Assembly: GCA_947487155.1 (NCBI GenBank)
Contig: CANKVS010000029.1
Location: 1 to 51,236 of the forward strand
Direction: 5' to 3'
Length of the DNA: 51,236 bases
Origin: an uncultured Flaviramulus sp.
GTDB taxonomy: Bacteria; Bacteroidota; Bacteroidia; Flavobacteriales; Flavobacteriaceae
Shown here: positions 42,016 through 51,236 of the stretch, piece after piece
Layout: every line of letters begins with the position of its first letter
How positions within the stretch are numbered: the first letter of the stretch is position 1
Program-made: the position numbers and the translations under genes
The notes under the pieces: model-generated
What the model was told of the DNA's origin: nothing
Seen by the model: the letters and a program-made list of their open reading frames with translations, nothing else
Databases searched by the model: none

Positions 42016-43562
42016 TATTGCGCTTGATGCTGAATTTTTAATAAATCGTTTACCGTTTTTACTGGGTTAAAAGTATCTAACGGAACTTCAACAAAAATGG
42101 TGTTCCAATTTGCCATACTACCGTTCCACAGTCCAGGTAATTCAAGGGCTTTTATAGCTACACCATTATTGGTTTTATTTGTAATAAATGCTGTTTTATA
42201 ATCTACAAATTCTGTGAGGTTAAACGGGTTACCTTTATAATCTTTAAACCCACAAACTAAATCTACAGGATTAAAATGTGTCGCATTATTTAAAATATAA
42301 TTTTGCGCTTTGTTATTCTGATTAATTTGAGCCGATTCTACAATTTGTAACGACACATTACCATCTTCATTTTCAACCCAAAAAGGGCCACCGCCAGGGG
42401 CACCTTCATTTTTAACCATCCCACAAATACGAATAGGTCTATTTAATTTTTTACTTAAATATGAAATCTTTTCGTTTAAAGTGAAATCGTCAAAATTATC
42501 ATCTAATACCACACACATTTTAGTTGATAAAAACTGAGCTATTTCTAATAAAATACCTTCACTAATTTCTCCTTCATCAAGTGTTTCTAAAAATTTAAAA
42601 GCTTGTTTTTGAACATCTAACAATACTCCTGCAAGCATCTTTTTATAATCAGACACATTATTAGCATAATTAGAAACAACTACATTATCAATGTTTTTTA
42701 CAAAAACGATATCGGCATCAATAGTAGACAAGTTTTCGATTAAAGCACCATGACCAGACGGACGAAAATGTAAACTGCCATCTTCTAATCTAAAAGGCTC
42801 ATTATTTAAGGTTACTGCCAGTGTATCGGTTGATGCTTTTTGAAAAGAAAAAGACACTTTAAAAGAAACTCCTGTTTCCTTTTCAATTTTTGCTTTAACT
42901 TCACTTAGTTTTTTATCAAATTTATCTTTATGATGCGCTGATATTGTAAAATGAAGTGTTGCCTTTTTATTGCTTGAAGCATAATATGTCGCTTCAAATA
43001 CATGTTCTTCAAAAGCTGTTTTTATTTGATTCTTATATTTATGAAACGGAAGTAATCCTTTTGGTTGCGACCCAAAATCTAATTTATCATGTTCTAGCAT
43101 GGTGCTAACAAAAGCTACTTGCTGATTGTTTTCAGATAAATCATCATAGCCTTCAAACGCTAATTTCGCATGTTTTTCAACTTCATTATAAAATGGCAAC
43201 TTTTTTAAATTAGAAAAAAAGGTTAAAACATCGTTCGCTTTTTTATTATTACAATACGATGCTATGGTTTCCGTTTTAGGATTATATTCTTTTAAAAACT
43301 GAAATAAAAATTTAAACATTCGAGTTGCTGCACCAGAGGCTGGAACAAACTTTACAATTGCTATATCATTCTGCTTATTTTCATAAGCTTTAATGTATTT
43401 ATCCTTATTAGAAACAGCTAATATGCCATGATGCAAGGTTGCTGCACTTTTAAGTTTTGCATGAGGTAATCCTGTTTTAAAAGTGTCGATTTGTAGATTG
43501 ACTTTTTCAACTGTTAATCCTTTTGCTTTAAATTGTTCGCTGTCTTCTTCGGTAAAATTCAA
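42015..43562 (-). CDS. DUF4301 family protein
   Basis: A 515-aa cytoplasmic protein of the DUF4301 family, common in Bacteroidota. Conserved parts are VKFVPASGAATRMFKFLFQF near residues 71-90, FHKYKNQIKTAFEEHV, LRFRPSGHGALIENL-like RPSGHGALI (about 267-275), and GMVKNEGAPGGGPFWVEN. The glycine-rich GAATRMF and PSGHGAL loops suggest nucleotide or sugar-phosphate binding, in line with a nucleotidyltransferase-like fold, but no activity is established. It overlaps the kinase gene upstream by 4 bases and arfB by one base. Confidence 0.88.
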   Translation of the reverse strand: MNFTEEDSEQFKAKGLTVEKVNLQIDTFKTGLPHAKLKSAATLHHGILAVSNKDKYIKAYENKQNDIAIVKFVPASGAATRMFKFLFQFLKEYNPKTETIASYCNNKKANDVLTFFSNLKKLPFYNEVEKHAKLAFEGYDDLSENNQQVAFVSTMLEHDKLDFGSQPKGLLPFHKYKNQIKTAFEEHVFEATYYASSNKKATLHFTISAHHKDKFDKKLSEVKAKIEKETGVSFKVSFSFQKASTDTLAVTLNNEPFRLEDGSLHFRPSGHGALIENLSTIDADIVFVKNIDNVVVSNYANNVSDYKKMLAGVLLDVQKQAFKFLETLDEGEISEGILLEIAQFLSTKMCVVLDDNFDDFTLNEKISYLSKKLNRPIRICGMVKNEGAPGGGPFWVENEDGNVSLQIVESAQINQNNKAQNYILNNATHFNPVDLVCGFKDYKGNPFNLTEFVDYKTAFITNKTNNGVAIKALELPGLWNGSMANWNTIFVEVPLDTFNPVKTVNDLLKIQHQAQ

Positions 43563-44128
43563 GATTCTATTTTTAATAATTTATCAATATGTTTAATAGC
43601 CTTTTCTAAACGTTCTTCTTGGTTTCCTTTAAGTAAAACATAAGGCTTTTTATTTGCTATTAATGTGTCTTCAAAAGCCTTGAACATACGCAACCGTTCA
43701 TTAGGTTTATCGCGTAGGTTGTCCGCTTCCCAAGGAGTATCAATATAAGTTAAAAAATATAAATTGTAAGTGTTTTCTAGAGCATATTTTTTTAAAACAG
43801 GGTCGCATGTTCCCAAATAATATACTTCTGAATAGACTTTGGTTTCCAATAAATTGGTGTCGCAAATTAAAACGGTTTCTGTCTTTTTAGCTAGTTCATT
43901 TTCTAATCGCATTTGCCCCTCAGCAATAGGTAACAAATCTTTGGGTTCGCAAGTTTTTTGCTCATTATTCCATTTATTTTGAAGATACTCACGCGCGTAT
44001 TCGGGCACCCAAACAGAATTATAATGCTTAGCAAGTTGCCTCGATAATGTTGTTTTTCCCGTAGATTCGGGACCAAACAACACTACTTTTATACAGTTTG
44101 AAGGCTCTTGTTTATACTTTTCTTCCAT
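43559..44128 (-). CDS. NadR-like P-loop kinase (probable nicotinamide riboside kinase)
   Basis: A 189-aa ATP-binding protein. The P-loop GPESTGKTTLSRQL lies at residues 19-32, followed by WVPEYAREYL, LICDTNLLETKVYSEVYYLG and DNLRDKPNERLRMF. This matches the C-terminal ribosylnicotinamide kinase domain of NadR as a free protein. It overlaps the PnuC permease gene upstream by 40 bases, and PnuC plus this kinase is the known pair for taking up nicotinamide riboside and trapping it as NMN. The overlap is long; a later non-ATG start is possible but would remove little before the P-loop. Confidence 0.87.
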   Translation of the reverse strand: MEEKYKQEPSNCIKVVLFGPESTGKTTLSRQLAKHYNSVWVPEYAREYLQNKWNNEQKTCEPKDLLPIAEGQMRLENELAKKTETVLICDTNLLETKVYSEVYYLGTCDPVLKKYALENTYNLYFLTYIDTPWEADNLRDKPNERLRMFKAFEDTLIANKKPYVLLKGNQEERLEKAIKHIDKLLKIES

Positions 44129-44721
44129 GTTAAATAACCAAATATTGCAATTACTGTAAATCCTAAATACTGTAAACTTGTAAAAGTAAACCCTTTATAA
44201 AAATACAGTGGCACAGATATTATATCTCCAATTATCCAAAAAATCCAATTCTCAACTTTTCGTCTTGCCATAAGCCACATCCCTACAAAGAAAATACCTG
44301 TAGTAAACGTGTCAATATACGCCACCCAACTCGTCCATTTATCAAATGTTTTATAAACAATAAATACAAATAGGAGTGTTAAAACAAAGACTCCAGTACT
44401 AATTTTCTTTTCTTTTAATGTGGTAACAGAAATAGGTGTTACATGAGTTTCATCAATCTTTCTTGTCCAAACATACCAACCATAAATGCTCATTATAAAA
44501 TAATACGCATTTATCATCATATCGCCTAACAGTTCCCATTTTAAAAGTAAATACACAAAAATAAGTGTGCTTATTATTCCTGTTGGAAACACTAAAATTT
44601 TATTCTGTTTTGAAAACCAAACAGAAAGAAACCCAAAAACAACAGCAACTATTTCTAAAACTACATCTAAAGTTTGATAGTCTGAATATTGCCCAAAAAA
44701 GAAATCAAAAATGTGGTTCAT
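44089..44721 (-). CDS. pnuC: nicotinamide riboside transporter PnuC
   Basis: A 210-aa inner-membrane protein with seven helices. PnuC traits are VWFSKQNKILVFPTGIIST, INAYYFIMSIYGWYVWTRK and the late NWIFWIIGDIISVPLYFYKG, where the WxxGDxIxxPLY segment lines the substrate site. The gene next downstream encodes a NadR-like kinase, so nicotinamide riboside is the favoured substrate. The gene upstream encodes a thiamin-binding protein family member, which leaves some doubt. It is a paralogue of the PnuT-like protein at 37736-38302. Confidence 0.9.
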   Translation of the reverse strand: MNHIFDFFFGQYSDYQTLDVVLEIVAVVFGFLSVWFSKQNKILVFPTGIISTLIFVYLLLKWELLGDMMINAYYFIMSIYGWYVWTRKIDETHVTPISVTTLKEKKISTGVFVLTLLFVFIVYKTFDKWTSWVAYIDTFTTGIFFVGMWLMARRKVENWIFWIIGDIISVPLYFYKGFTFTSLQYLGFTVIAIFGYLTWKKSINKSLQTV

Positions 44722-44965
44722 AATCGTGTCTATCAGATTTTACTATTTTCATGTATAACAGACCACGTTCTATAAGTTCAAAAGCTTCTTTAATTTCAGA
44801 AGTTAGTAAGGGCATAACCTCATCATAATCGCCATATACTTGTGTGCTTAAAGGGTTTTCTATAATTTTTAAATTTGAAGCTCTTAATCTTTTTATAAAG
44901 TGAATGATTACAGGCTCGAAATTGTCATGCAAAGGTGTTAAAGTTAATTCTACTGATATTTTCAT
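44705..44965 (-). CDS. MTH1187/YkoF-type thiamin-binding protein
   Basis: An 86-aa single-domain protein of the MTH1187/YqgV family (old DUF77). It has the ferredoxin-like layout ISVELTLTPLHDNFEPVIIH, STQVYGDYDEVMPLLTSEIK and a C-terminal helix with ERGLLYMKIVKSD. Relatives bind thiamin or related pyrimidines. It overlaps the pnuC gene by 17 bases, so the pair is made together. Whether it serves pnuC, or a thiamin system such as the TPP-regulated operon 3 kb away, cannot be told from the sequence. Confidence 0.85.
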   Translation of the reverse strand: MKISVELTLTPLHDNFEPVIIHFIKRLRASNLKIIENPLSTQVYGDYDEVMPLLTSEIKEAFELIERGLLYMKIVKSDRHDYEPHF

Positions 44966-45033
44966 GTTTTTTTTAGATAAAAGAAATTAGAAAAAAAAGA
45001 GAAAACAGTTTGTCTTCTTAAGTCTTTGTTATA

Positions 45034-45783
45034 TCATCTTGTTTCTTTATTCTTTTTTAACTCCTCAAAAAACGATTCATCTTCCTCAAAAGCAGTTCCA
45101 ATAACCACTATATCTGCTCCTGCATTATAAGCGTTTTCTAATTGTTTTTTATGTCTTATGCCACCGCCAACAATTAACGGAATCTTCAGCGTCTTTTTTG
45201 TTTTACTTATAACATCTTCAAGAATAGGGTTAATAGCACCACTACCGGCTTCCAAATACAATAATTTCATACCTAACAATTCTCCTGCTATAGCAGTATC
45301 GATAATTTGTTCAGTATTGTTCATAGGCATAGGTTTTGTTTTTGTAACACGCTGTACTGCGGTTTCATTGCCACTCTCAATTAACATATAACCTGTGGGA
45401 ATCACTTCAAGGTTTGTATGGCGTAATTTAGAAACAGACTCTACATGTTTGCCTATTAAATAATCTGGATTCCGTCCAGAAATTAAAGATAAAAATAACA
45501 ATGCATCAGCTTTATCTGTAATTTGAGTAACATCTCCAGGAAATAAAACAACTGGTAATTTTGTATGATTTTGGATTTCTGAAACTAAAATTTCAGTAGC
45601 ATTAGGTTCAACAGTACTCCCTCCAACAAAAATATGAGTTGCTATAGATTGGTTTACTTTTTTAAAAAACCCTTCAACATGTTCAATAGAAAACTTATCT
45701 GGATCTATTAAAATTGCTAACAGCCTGTTTTTATCTGTAATAGATTTAAGTATGCTTTGATAGATGGATTTCTTTTTTTTCAC
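45034..45783 (-). CDS. geranylgeranylglyceryl/heptaprenylglyceryl phosphate synthase
   Basis: A 249-aa TIM-barrel prenyltransferase of the GGGPS/PcrB family. It joins a long isoprenoid diphosphate to glycerol-1-phosphate by an ether bond, the first step of archaeal-type lipids; Bacteroidota are known to carry this group. Family signs are LLAILIDPDKFS at the start, HIFVGGSTVEP, VVLFPGDVTQI, the LYLEAGSGAINPI loop, and PLIVGGGIRHKKQLENAYNA and ADIVVIGTAFE that hold the phosphate. The phosphopantetheinyl transferase gene lies upstream in the same direction. Confidence 0.93.
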   Translation of the reverse strand: MKKKKSIYQSILKSITDKNRLLAILIDPDKFSIEHVEGFFKKVNQSIATHIFVGGSTVEPNATEILVSEIQNHTKLPVVLFPGDVTQITDKADALLFLSLISGRNPDYLIGKHVESVSKLRHTNLEVIPTGYMLIESGNETAVQRVTKTKPMPMNNTEQIIDTAIAGELLGMKLLYLEAGSGAINPILEDVISKTKKTLKIPLIVGGGIRHKKQLENAYNAGADIVVIGTAFEEDESFFEELKKNKETR

Positions 45784-45860
45784 AGATAGTATTTTTAAAA
45801 TTTCAAAAAAGTAAATTCAAAATTCCATTTATCTATTTTCTTTTCTCTTAATTTTTGATT

Positions 45861-46487
<627 letters not shown>

Positions 46488-46509
46488 TAATATTCTAAAA
46501 GTTATTGAT

Positions 46510-46517
46510 TATCTTTG
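46510..46517 (+). promoter_or_regulatory. candidate -7 box of ahcY
   Basis: TATCTTTG fits TAnnTTTG exactly, with a short inverted CGCC/GGCG (46521-46531) just downstream. The ahcY ATG lies 92 bases after the box, leaving a leader of about 85 bases. No clear -33 box is seen. Confidence 0.5.
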
Positions 46518-46608
46518 CATCGCCTTAGGCGAATTAAACATTTTGGGTAAGCGAATTTAAGTATTTTAAGCTAATCCTAAGTGATTTGAATTTAAAAATA
46601 AAATAACT

Positions 46609-47925
46609 ATGAGTACAAAAACAATTCCTTATGTAGCTAATAAAGTGAAAGATATATCACTTGCAGATTGGGGACGAAAAGAGATAGAATTAGCCGAAGC
46701 AGAAATGCCAGGATTAATGAGTTTACGCGATGAGTATAAAGATTCTCAACCGCTTAAAGGTGCTAGAATTGCTGGATGCTTGCATATGACGATTCAAACC
46801 GCTGTTTTAATTGAAACCCTTCAAGCTCTTGGTGCGGAAGTTACTTGGAGTTCTTGTAATATTTTCTCAACACAAGATCAAGCTGCTGCTGCTATTGCTG
46901 CTGCTGGAACTGCAGTTTATGCATGGAAAGACATGACCGAAGATGAATTTGATTGGTGTATAGAACAAACCTTGTTTTTTGGTGAAGACAGACAACCACT
47001 TAACATGATTTTGGATGATGGTGGCGATTTAACCAATATGGTTTTAGATAAATACCCAGAATTAGCTGCTGGAATTAATGGTTTATCTGAAGAAACTACA
47101 ACTGGTGTTCACAGACTTTACGAACGTGTAAAAAACGGAACATTACCAATGCCTGCTATTAACGTTAATGATTCTGTAACTAAATCTAAATTCGATAACA
47201 AATATGGTTGTAAAGAAAGTGCCGTAGATGCCATTCGTCGTGCAACAGATATTATGCTAGCAGGAAAACGTGTAACCGTTTGTGGTTATGGCGATGTTGG
47301 TAAAGGAACTGCCGCTTCTTTTAAAGGTGCAGGAAGCATTGTAACTGTTACAGAGATAGATCCTATTTGTGCATTACAAGCTGCTATGGACGGTTTTGAA
47401 GTTAAAAAATTAGAAACTGTTATTGGTAATACCGATATTGTTATTACTACCACAGGAAATAAAGATATTGTGCAATCGTGCCATTTTGAAGCTTTAAAAG
47501 ACAAAGCTATTGTTTGTAATATTGGGCATTTTGATAACGAAATTGATATGGCTTGGTTAAACGAAAATCATGGTCATACAAAAAATACCATTAAACCTCA
47601 AGTTGATAAATATACTGTTAACGGTAATGATATTATTATTCTTGCTGAAGGCCGTTTGGTAAACTTAGGTTGTGCTACAGGACACCCTAGTTTTGTAATG
47701 AGTAATTCGTTTACCAACCAAACATTAGCGCAAATTGAACTTTGGAATAACGCCGATGCATACAAAAACGACGTATATATGCTACCAAAAGCTTTAGATG
47801 AAAAAGTAGCAAAATTACACCTAGCAAAAATAGGTGTTGAACTTACAGAGCTTCGCGAAGAACAAGCAAGTTATATTGGAGTAACTGTTGAGGGACCATA
47901 TAAGCCAGAACATTATCGTTACTAG
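46609..47925 (+). CDS. ahcY: adenosylhomocysteinase
   Basis: A 438-aa enzyme that splits S-adenosylhomocysteine into adenosine and homocysteine, clearing the by-product of methylation. Active-site parts are [37 protein letters not shown], and [18 protein letters not shown], the NAD-binding loop [14 protein letters not shown] near residue 224, and the C-terminal KPEHYRY that reaches the neighbouring subunit. The size is typical. It forms its own unit, with a strong terminator at 47958-48004. Confidence 0.97.
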   Translation: MSTKTIPYVANKVKDISLADWGRKEIELAEAEMPGLMSLRDEYKDSQPLKGARIAGCLHMTIQTAVLIETLQALGAEVTWSSCNIFSTQDQAAAAIAAAGTAVYAWKDMTEDEFDWCIEQTLFFGEDRQPLNMILDDGGDLTNMVLDKYPELAAGINGLSEETTTGVHRLYERVKNGTLPMPAINVNDSVTKSKFDNKYGCKESAVDAIRRATDIMLAGKRVTVCGYGDVGKGTAASFKGAGSIVTVTEIDPICALQAAMDGFEVKKLETVIGNTDIVITTTGNKDIVQSCHFEALKDKAIVCNIGHFDNEIDMAWLNENHGHTKNTIKPQVDKYTVNGNDIIILAEGRLVNLGCATGHPSFVMSNSFTNQTLAQIELWNNADAYKNDVYMLPKALDEKVAKLHLAKIGVELTELREEQASYIGVTVEGPYKPEHYRY

Positions 47926-47948
47926 AATTCCTGTAGAGACAGGAATCT
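47926..47948. repeat. short hairpin repeat, family B, after ahcY
   Basis: GAATTCCTGTAGAGACAGGA followed by ATCT. ATTCCTGT and ACAGGAAT pair exactly around AGAG, starting next to the ahcY stop. It resembles units at 33044-33061 and 36529-36554. Confidence 0.65.
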
Positions 47949-47957
47949 ATAATTCTA

Positions 47958-48004
47958 AAAAATAAAACTCAAACATTCATTTTGAATGTTTGAGTTTTAT
48001 TTTT
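47958..48004. terminator. bidirectional intrinsic terminator of ahcY
   Basis: A perfect stem of 22 base pairs (47958-47979 with 47983-48004) encloses the loop TTT. The stem contains ACTCAAACATTCA and its inverse and ends in T-rich bases on both strands. It lies 33 bases after the ahcY stop and can also end transcription arriving from the other side. Confidence 0.92.
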
Positions 48005-48088
48005 ATATGGAATACTGTTATTGCTAACCTGATTTAGATTATTAATCAGTTTATTGTCAATGTTTTAATGTTAAGAATAATTGATTTT

Positions 48089-48168
48089 GTCATTCCGAAC
48101 GAGGAACGAGGAGGAATCTCATTATTCTGAGATTTCTCGTCACTCATGCTTCGTTCTGTCGAAATGAC
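48089..48168 (+). repeat. dispersed palindromic repeat, family A
   Basis: GTCATTCCGAACGAGGAACG, then AGGAGGAATCTCATTATTCT, GAGATTTCTCGTCACTC and the end CTGTCGAAATGAC. It closely matches 17145-17215. GAATCTCA and TGAGATTTC fold back around ATTATTC. Apart from this element and the terminator, the 333-base gap between ahcY and the next gene shows nothing else. Confidence 0.75.
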
Positions 48169-48258
48169 AACATATTATTATTCAGCAATTTACCATTGTT
48201 GTTATATGGGTTATTAATCATAGAAATCAGGTTAATAACCAAAATGGCAGATAAATTA

Positions 48259-48531
48259 TTATTCATCAACCATATCCTGTTCAAAATACCACCACAGACT
48301 AGAATCTATAGACGTTTTCATTTTATTAATGTCGACATCATCTTTTAAAAAAATAGTAATGTTTTCATCGGCTCTATTTCTACCAACACTTTGTTGTATT
48401 TCAATAAGTTCTATTTCCTTAAAATGTTCTAAATGGCTTTTAATTTTACTATCTAAAGATTCATCACTCAAAAAAACCTTGATAGTTTGTTGCGCTGGGG
48501 AATTTCTAATTTCTGATCTAAATGGAAGCAT
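48259..48531 (-). CDS. small protein of unknown function
   Basis: A 90-aa protein with no signal peptide and no membrane segment. The composition is mixed and charged (KVFLSDESLDSKIKSHLEHF, EITIFLKDD-like ENITIFLKDDVDIN) with an acidic end FEQDMVDE. I do not recognise the family. It is a likely real gene because the other frames are poorer and it fills the space between two repeats and the sulfatase promoter region. Confidence 0.6.
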   Translation of the reverse strand: MLPFRSEIRNSPAQQTIKVFLSDESLDSKIKSHLEHFKEIELIEIQQSVGRNRADENITIFLKDDVDINKMKTSIDSSLWWYFEQDMVDE

Positions 48532-48764
48532 ATTAAACTAATTTTATGTAAGACAATTTATACCTGCAAATGCTGTATGCCTAAAGTTAAGAATTTAATT
48601 AATACCTCTTGAGAAATAAACAGTTAATATTATTACTGATTTGACCGCCTATTGTTTCTTTCCTAAGAAATCATCGCTAGATGAATGCAACTAATCTATA
48701 TAAATATGATATTTTTACATATAATCATGTATTATAATTAATACAAAAGTTAACTATCGCAGCT

Positions 48765-50204
48765 ATGATTAGCATAACAAGAAGCCTAACAGTATTTGTA
48801 TGTTTAGCAGTTTATTTAACTATAAGCTCACAAGAAAAGAAACCTAATGTACTATTTATTATCTCTGATGATTTAACAGCTACAGCAGTGTCTTCATACG
48901 AAAACAAAGCCTGCAAAACACCAAACATAGATAAACTAGCTGCTGAAGGGGTTCGCTATACAAAAGCTTACACTCAATATCCCGTTTGCGGACCATCTCG
49001 CGCATCATTAATGTCTGGGTATTACCCAAATGCCACTGGAACATATGGCTATGTTAGCGGTCGTAAAAATATTGGCACTAATAGAAAGACCTTTTCACAA
49101 GTCTTTAAAGATAATGGCTATTATACCGCAAGGGTAAGCAAAATATACCACATGGCTGTACCTAGAGATATTGAAAAAGGGGGTAATGGTGAAGATGATG
49201 AAGCCTCTTGGACAGAACGTTTTAATAGTCAAGGTCCCGAATGGAAAGCAAAAGGAGAGGCTGAATTGGTACAAGGTAATCCTGATGGCAAAATTGAACG
49301 TAAAGGTGGTAATGTAATGACTATTGTAAAAGCTGATGGTGACGATTTAGTTCATTCTGATGGTAAAACAGCAAAAAAAGCCATCGAATTAATTAAAAAA
49401 CACAAAAACGAACCATTCTTTTTGGCGGTAGGTTTCGTTCGTCCGCATGTGCCCTTTGTTGCTCCTAAACCTTATTTTAAACCATATCCTTTTGAACATG
49501 TGGTTATGCCTAAAAAGGTGAAAGACGATTGGAATGATATTCCTAAAAGAGGTATAAACTATGTTACATCTGTTAATGGACAAATGTCGTTAACTCAAGA
49601 GAAAAAGGCTGTTGCAGCTTACTATGCCGCTGTATCGTATATGGATACCCAAGTAGGCAAGGTTTTAAACACTTTAAAAGAAGAAGGATTGGAGGATAAT
49701 ACTATAGTTATTTTTACTTCAGATCATGGATTTCATTTAGGAGAACATGATTTTTGGATGAAAGTAAGTTTACATGAAGAATCTGTTAGGGTACCAATGA
49801 TAATTAAAGTTCCTGGCAAAAAACCAGCAGTGTGCAATTCCCTTGTTGAACTATTAGATTTATATCCTACTATTACTGAGTTAGCCCATATAAAAACATC
49901 AAAACACCTTCAAGGAAAAAGTTTAGTAAAAACGTTTAACAACCCCAATAAAGTTATTAGAAATGAAGCATTTAGTGTTTCGCAAGGTGGCAAAACATTT
50001 TTACTAAGAACCAATAATTGGGCTTATATTCAATACAACGAAGATGCCTCGGCAGGTGTTGAACTGTTTGATATGGTAAATGACCCGAAGCAATACAACA
50101 ATTTAGCAAACAACCCTAAATATGCTGCTGTTAAATGGCGTTTTCAAAAAAGGCTTAAGAAAAAATTAAAAGCGGTTAGAAAGAATGATTTGAATAAAAA
50201 ATGA
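48765..50204 (+). CDS. S1-family sulfatase, iduronate-2-sulfatase-like
   Basis: A 479-aa secreted or periplasmic sulfatase. A signal peptide (about 1-22) precedes KPNVLFIISDDLTATAVSSY, with D35 and D36 as calcium ligands. C75 in YPVCGPSRASLMSG is the CxPSR site that a maturation enzyme turns into formylglycine. Later blocks are GFVRPHVPFVAPKPYF and SDHGFHLGEHDFWMK, the pattern of iduronate-2-sulfatase-like enzymes. It likely removes sulfate from a marine or host polysaccharide. A GH2 glycosidase pseudogene follows after 52 bases, so both may come from an old polysaccharide-use locus. Confidence 0.94.
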   Translation: MISITRSLTVFVCLAVYLTISSQEKKPNVLFIISDDLTATAVSSYENKACKTPNIDKLAAEGVRYTKAYTQYPVCGPSRASLMSGYYPNATGTYGYVSGRKNIGTNRKTFSQVFKDNGYYTARVSKIYHMAVPRDIEKGGNGEDDEASWTERFNSQGPEWKAKGEAELVQGNPDGKIERKGGNVMTIVKADGDDLVHSDGKTAKKAIELIKKHKNEPFFLAVGFVRPHVPFVAPKPYFKPYPFEHVVMPKKVKDDWNDIPKRGINYVTSVNGQMSLTQEKKAVAAYYAAVSYMDTQVGKVLNTLKEEGLEDNTIVIFTSDHGFHLGEHDFWMKVSLHEESVRVPMIIKVPGKKPAVCNSLVELLDLYPTITELAHIKTSKHLQGKSLVKTFNNPNKVIRNEAFSVSQGGKTFLLRTNNWAYIQYNEDASAGVELFDMVNDPKQYNNLANNPKYAAVKWRFQKRLKKKLKAVRKNDLNKK

Positions 50205-50256
50205 CTAATTTTCGCTATAATTCAAAAAGTCTAAACGACTTCAATATCAATTCAAA

Positions 50257-50850
50257 ATGAAAACATACTATTCCGTACTCATCTTTTTTTTAGTTGCAAT
50301 AAATATAGGGTTTAGTTAAGCTAAAGATCCCATTAACAATTATAAAAATTATATTGAAAATGAACAAATCATTAGTGAAAACAAACTAGATGCTCACGCC
50401 TCTTTTATCTCTTTCACATCAGAAAAAGCAGCATTATCTTTCGATTTAAAGCAGGCTGAATTTCTACAATCATTAGATGGTCTTTGGAAGTTTAATTGGA
50501 CTCGTTCACCAAAAGATAGACCAACAACATTTATGAATCCATCAGAAAGTGTTGCATCTTGGAATAATATTAAAGTCCCAGCCAACTGGGAAGTTGAAGG
50601 TTTTGGAATTCCCATTTATGTAAATCACCAATACGAGTTCGCCGATTTTAAAACACCTATAGCAGAGGACATCGAATTTATTGATAATATATACCCAAAA
50701 GATTCAGGAAATGTCCCTGATAATTATAACCCTGTAGGATCTTATCGTCGTGATTTTAATATTGAAAACTCTTGGAATGGAAAAGTCCATTTCTATCTAG
50801 AAGAAAAGAATGTACTTTCCAAAAAAATATTAATCAAAAATAACTATTAA
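50257..50850 (+). pseudogene. truncated GH2 beta-galactosidase-like gene with an in-frame stop
   Basis: From ATG 50257 the frame reads MKTYYSVLIFFLVAINIGFS, a signal peptide, then TAA at 50317-50319 where the first mature residue should be, and continues AKDPINNYKNYIENEQIISE. The rest is the N-terminal part of a GH2 enzyme: SFDLKQAEFLQSLDGLWKFN, WNNIKVPANWEVEGFGIPIY and VGSYRRDFNIENSWNGKVHF. It then diverges and ends at 50850, so the catalytic barrel and most of a ~1000-residue protein are missing. Two lesions (the stop and the truncation) make it non-functional. A shorter start at 50533 would give only a fragment. Confidence 0.85.
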
Positions 50851-51236
50851 AGACTTCCTCTCAAGAGGTAAAAGATTATCTTCGTCATTTATTTTTTGAG
50901 AAATAAAACTTTAAAGAATCTAAACTACTTGTTTTCTTGTTTTGTTACGAAAAAATACAACTTTTCTCTGATATTATTTATTATCATTAATGTCTGATAA
51001 AAGAATACAAATCGCTTCACTTCTAAAGTCAAGACCAAACACTTGATTCTAACTAATTGAAAAACAGTATAAAAATTATGTTTATTTTTTCACACCTTAG
51101 CAGTATTAAGCTTTATAAAGGCACTTTCAGGAGTAGTTCAACCTATTGACTTTCAGTTGTTTAATTTGTATTTTAGATAAAACAAAACCCCGAATATGAG
51201 TCTTCATCTCTAAAAACGGGGTATTATCTAAAATAT
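50851..51236. other. non-coding right end of the window
   Basis: No gene is supported in these 386 bases. ACCCCG (51187-51192) and CGGGGT (51217-51222) can pair around a 24-base loop, a weak terminator-like structure. The lost part of the GH2 gene is not found here. Confidence 0.55.

Noticed and set aside
46521..46531. CGCC/GGCG inverted bases in the ahcY leader as a riboswitch
   Set aside because: Only a 4-bp stem is seen and none of the known SAH or SAM aptamer blocks can be recognised.

Overview
The window looks like a chromosome segment of a marine member of the Flavobacteriaceae (Bacteroidota). The supporting signs are very AT-rich DNA, SusC/SusD and FecR/ECF-sigma genes, lipoproteins with an acidic surface-export signal after the lipobox cysteine, TAnnTTTG-type promoter boxes, the ftsX/DUF3098/uppP/truB cluster, and an S1 sulfatase beside a broken GH2 glycosidase. 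I cannot name the genus from this sequence alone. About 45 real protein genes are present. I see no tRNA, rRNA, CRISPR array or intact insertion sequence.

Layout. 1-6.3 kb: a ComF-like phosphoribosyltransferase, an Ig-like lipoprotein, a nitrilase-family omega-amidase paired with a methionine/glutamine-type aminotransferase, and a LytS/LytTR two-component pair. 6.6-16.9 kb (minus strand): a regulated outer-membrane uptake locus of ECF sigma, FecR anti-sigma, SusC, SusD and two surface lipoproteins, closed by a strong terminator and carrying a plus-strand terminator in the susC leader that suggests an antisense RNA. 17.5-19.3 kb: an ECF sigma gene with an in-frame stop, its coupled membrane partner, and a GIY-YIG nuclease gene bracketed by palindromic repeats. 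19.3-25.9 kb: a membrane-anchored MutS-like ATPase, a zinc peptidase, a SemiSWEET transporter and an outsized leuS. 26-36.5 kb: mostly housekeeping genes (EamA exporter, ftsX, DUF3098, uppP, truB, a TonB-like protein, tag, aat, DUF3127, flavin reductase, histidine kinase, zinc ribbon, HIT). 36.5-41.6 kb: greA, a Rieske-like lipoprotein and a thiamin operon (TPP riboswitch, TonB receptor, 2OG-Fe(II) oxygenase, PnuT-like permease). 41.6-48.5 kb: arfB, DUF4301, a nicotinamide-riboside kinase-like ATPase, PnuC, a thiamin-binding protein, GGGP synthase, a phosphopantetheinyl transferase and ahcY. 48.7-51.2 kb: a sulfatase and a GH2 pseudogene, apparently the edge of a decayed polysaccharide locus.

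The most unusual object is leuS. It encodes 1180 residues because a complete DUF559 (Vsr-like) endonuclease domain of 161 residues sits in frame at the edge of the LeuRS editing domain. That insert is bounded by two inverted copies of a GC-rich palindromic repeat. Two more copies of the same repeat, and perhaps a diverged one, lie in frame elsewhere in the same essential gene. About 3 kb away, a GIY-YIG nuclease gene is flanked by a different family of palindromic repeats, an arrangement that recalls REP/RAYT systems but with a different nuclease. Together these suggest that small nuclease genes mobilise palindromic repeats in this lineage, in one case as a translated part of a host protein.

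The thiamin operon is the second point of interest. A TPP aptamer with a long insertion in its variable arm controls a receptor, a 2OG-Fe(II) oxygenase and a permease, where related operons usually carry a thiamin pyrophosphokinase. All functional calls come from reading motifs and gene order; no database search was run.
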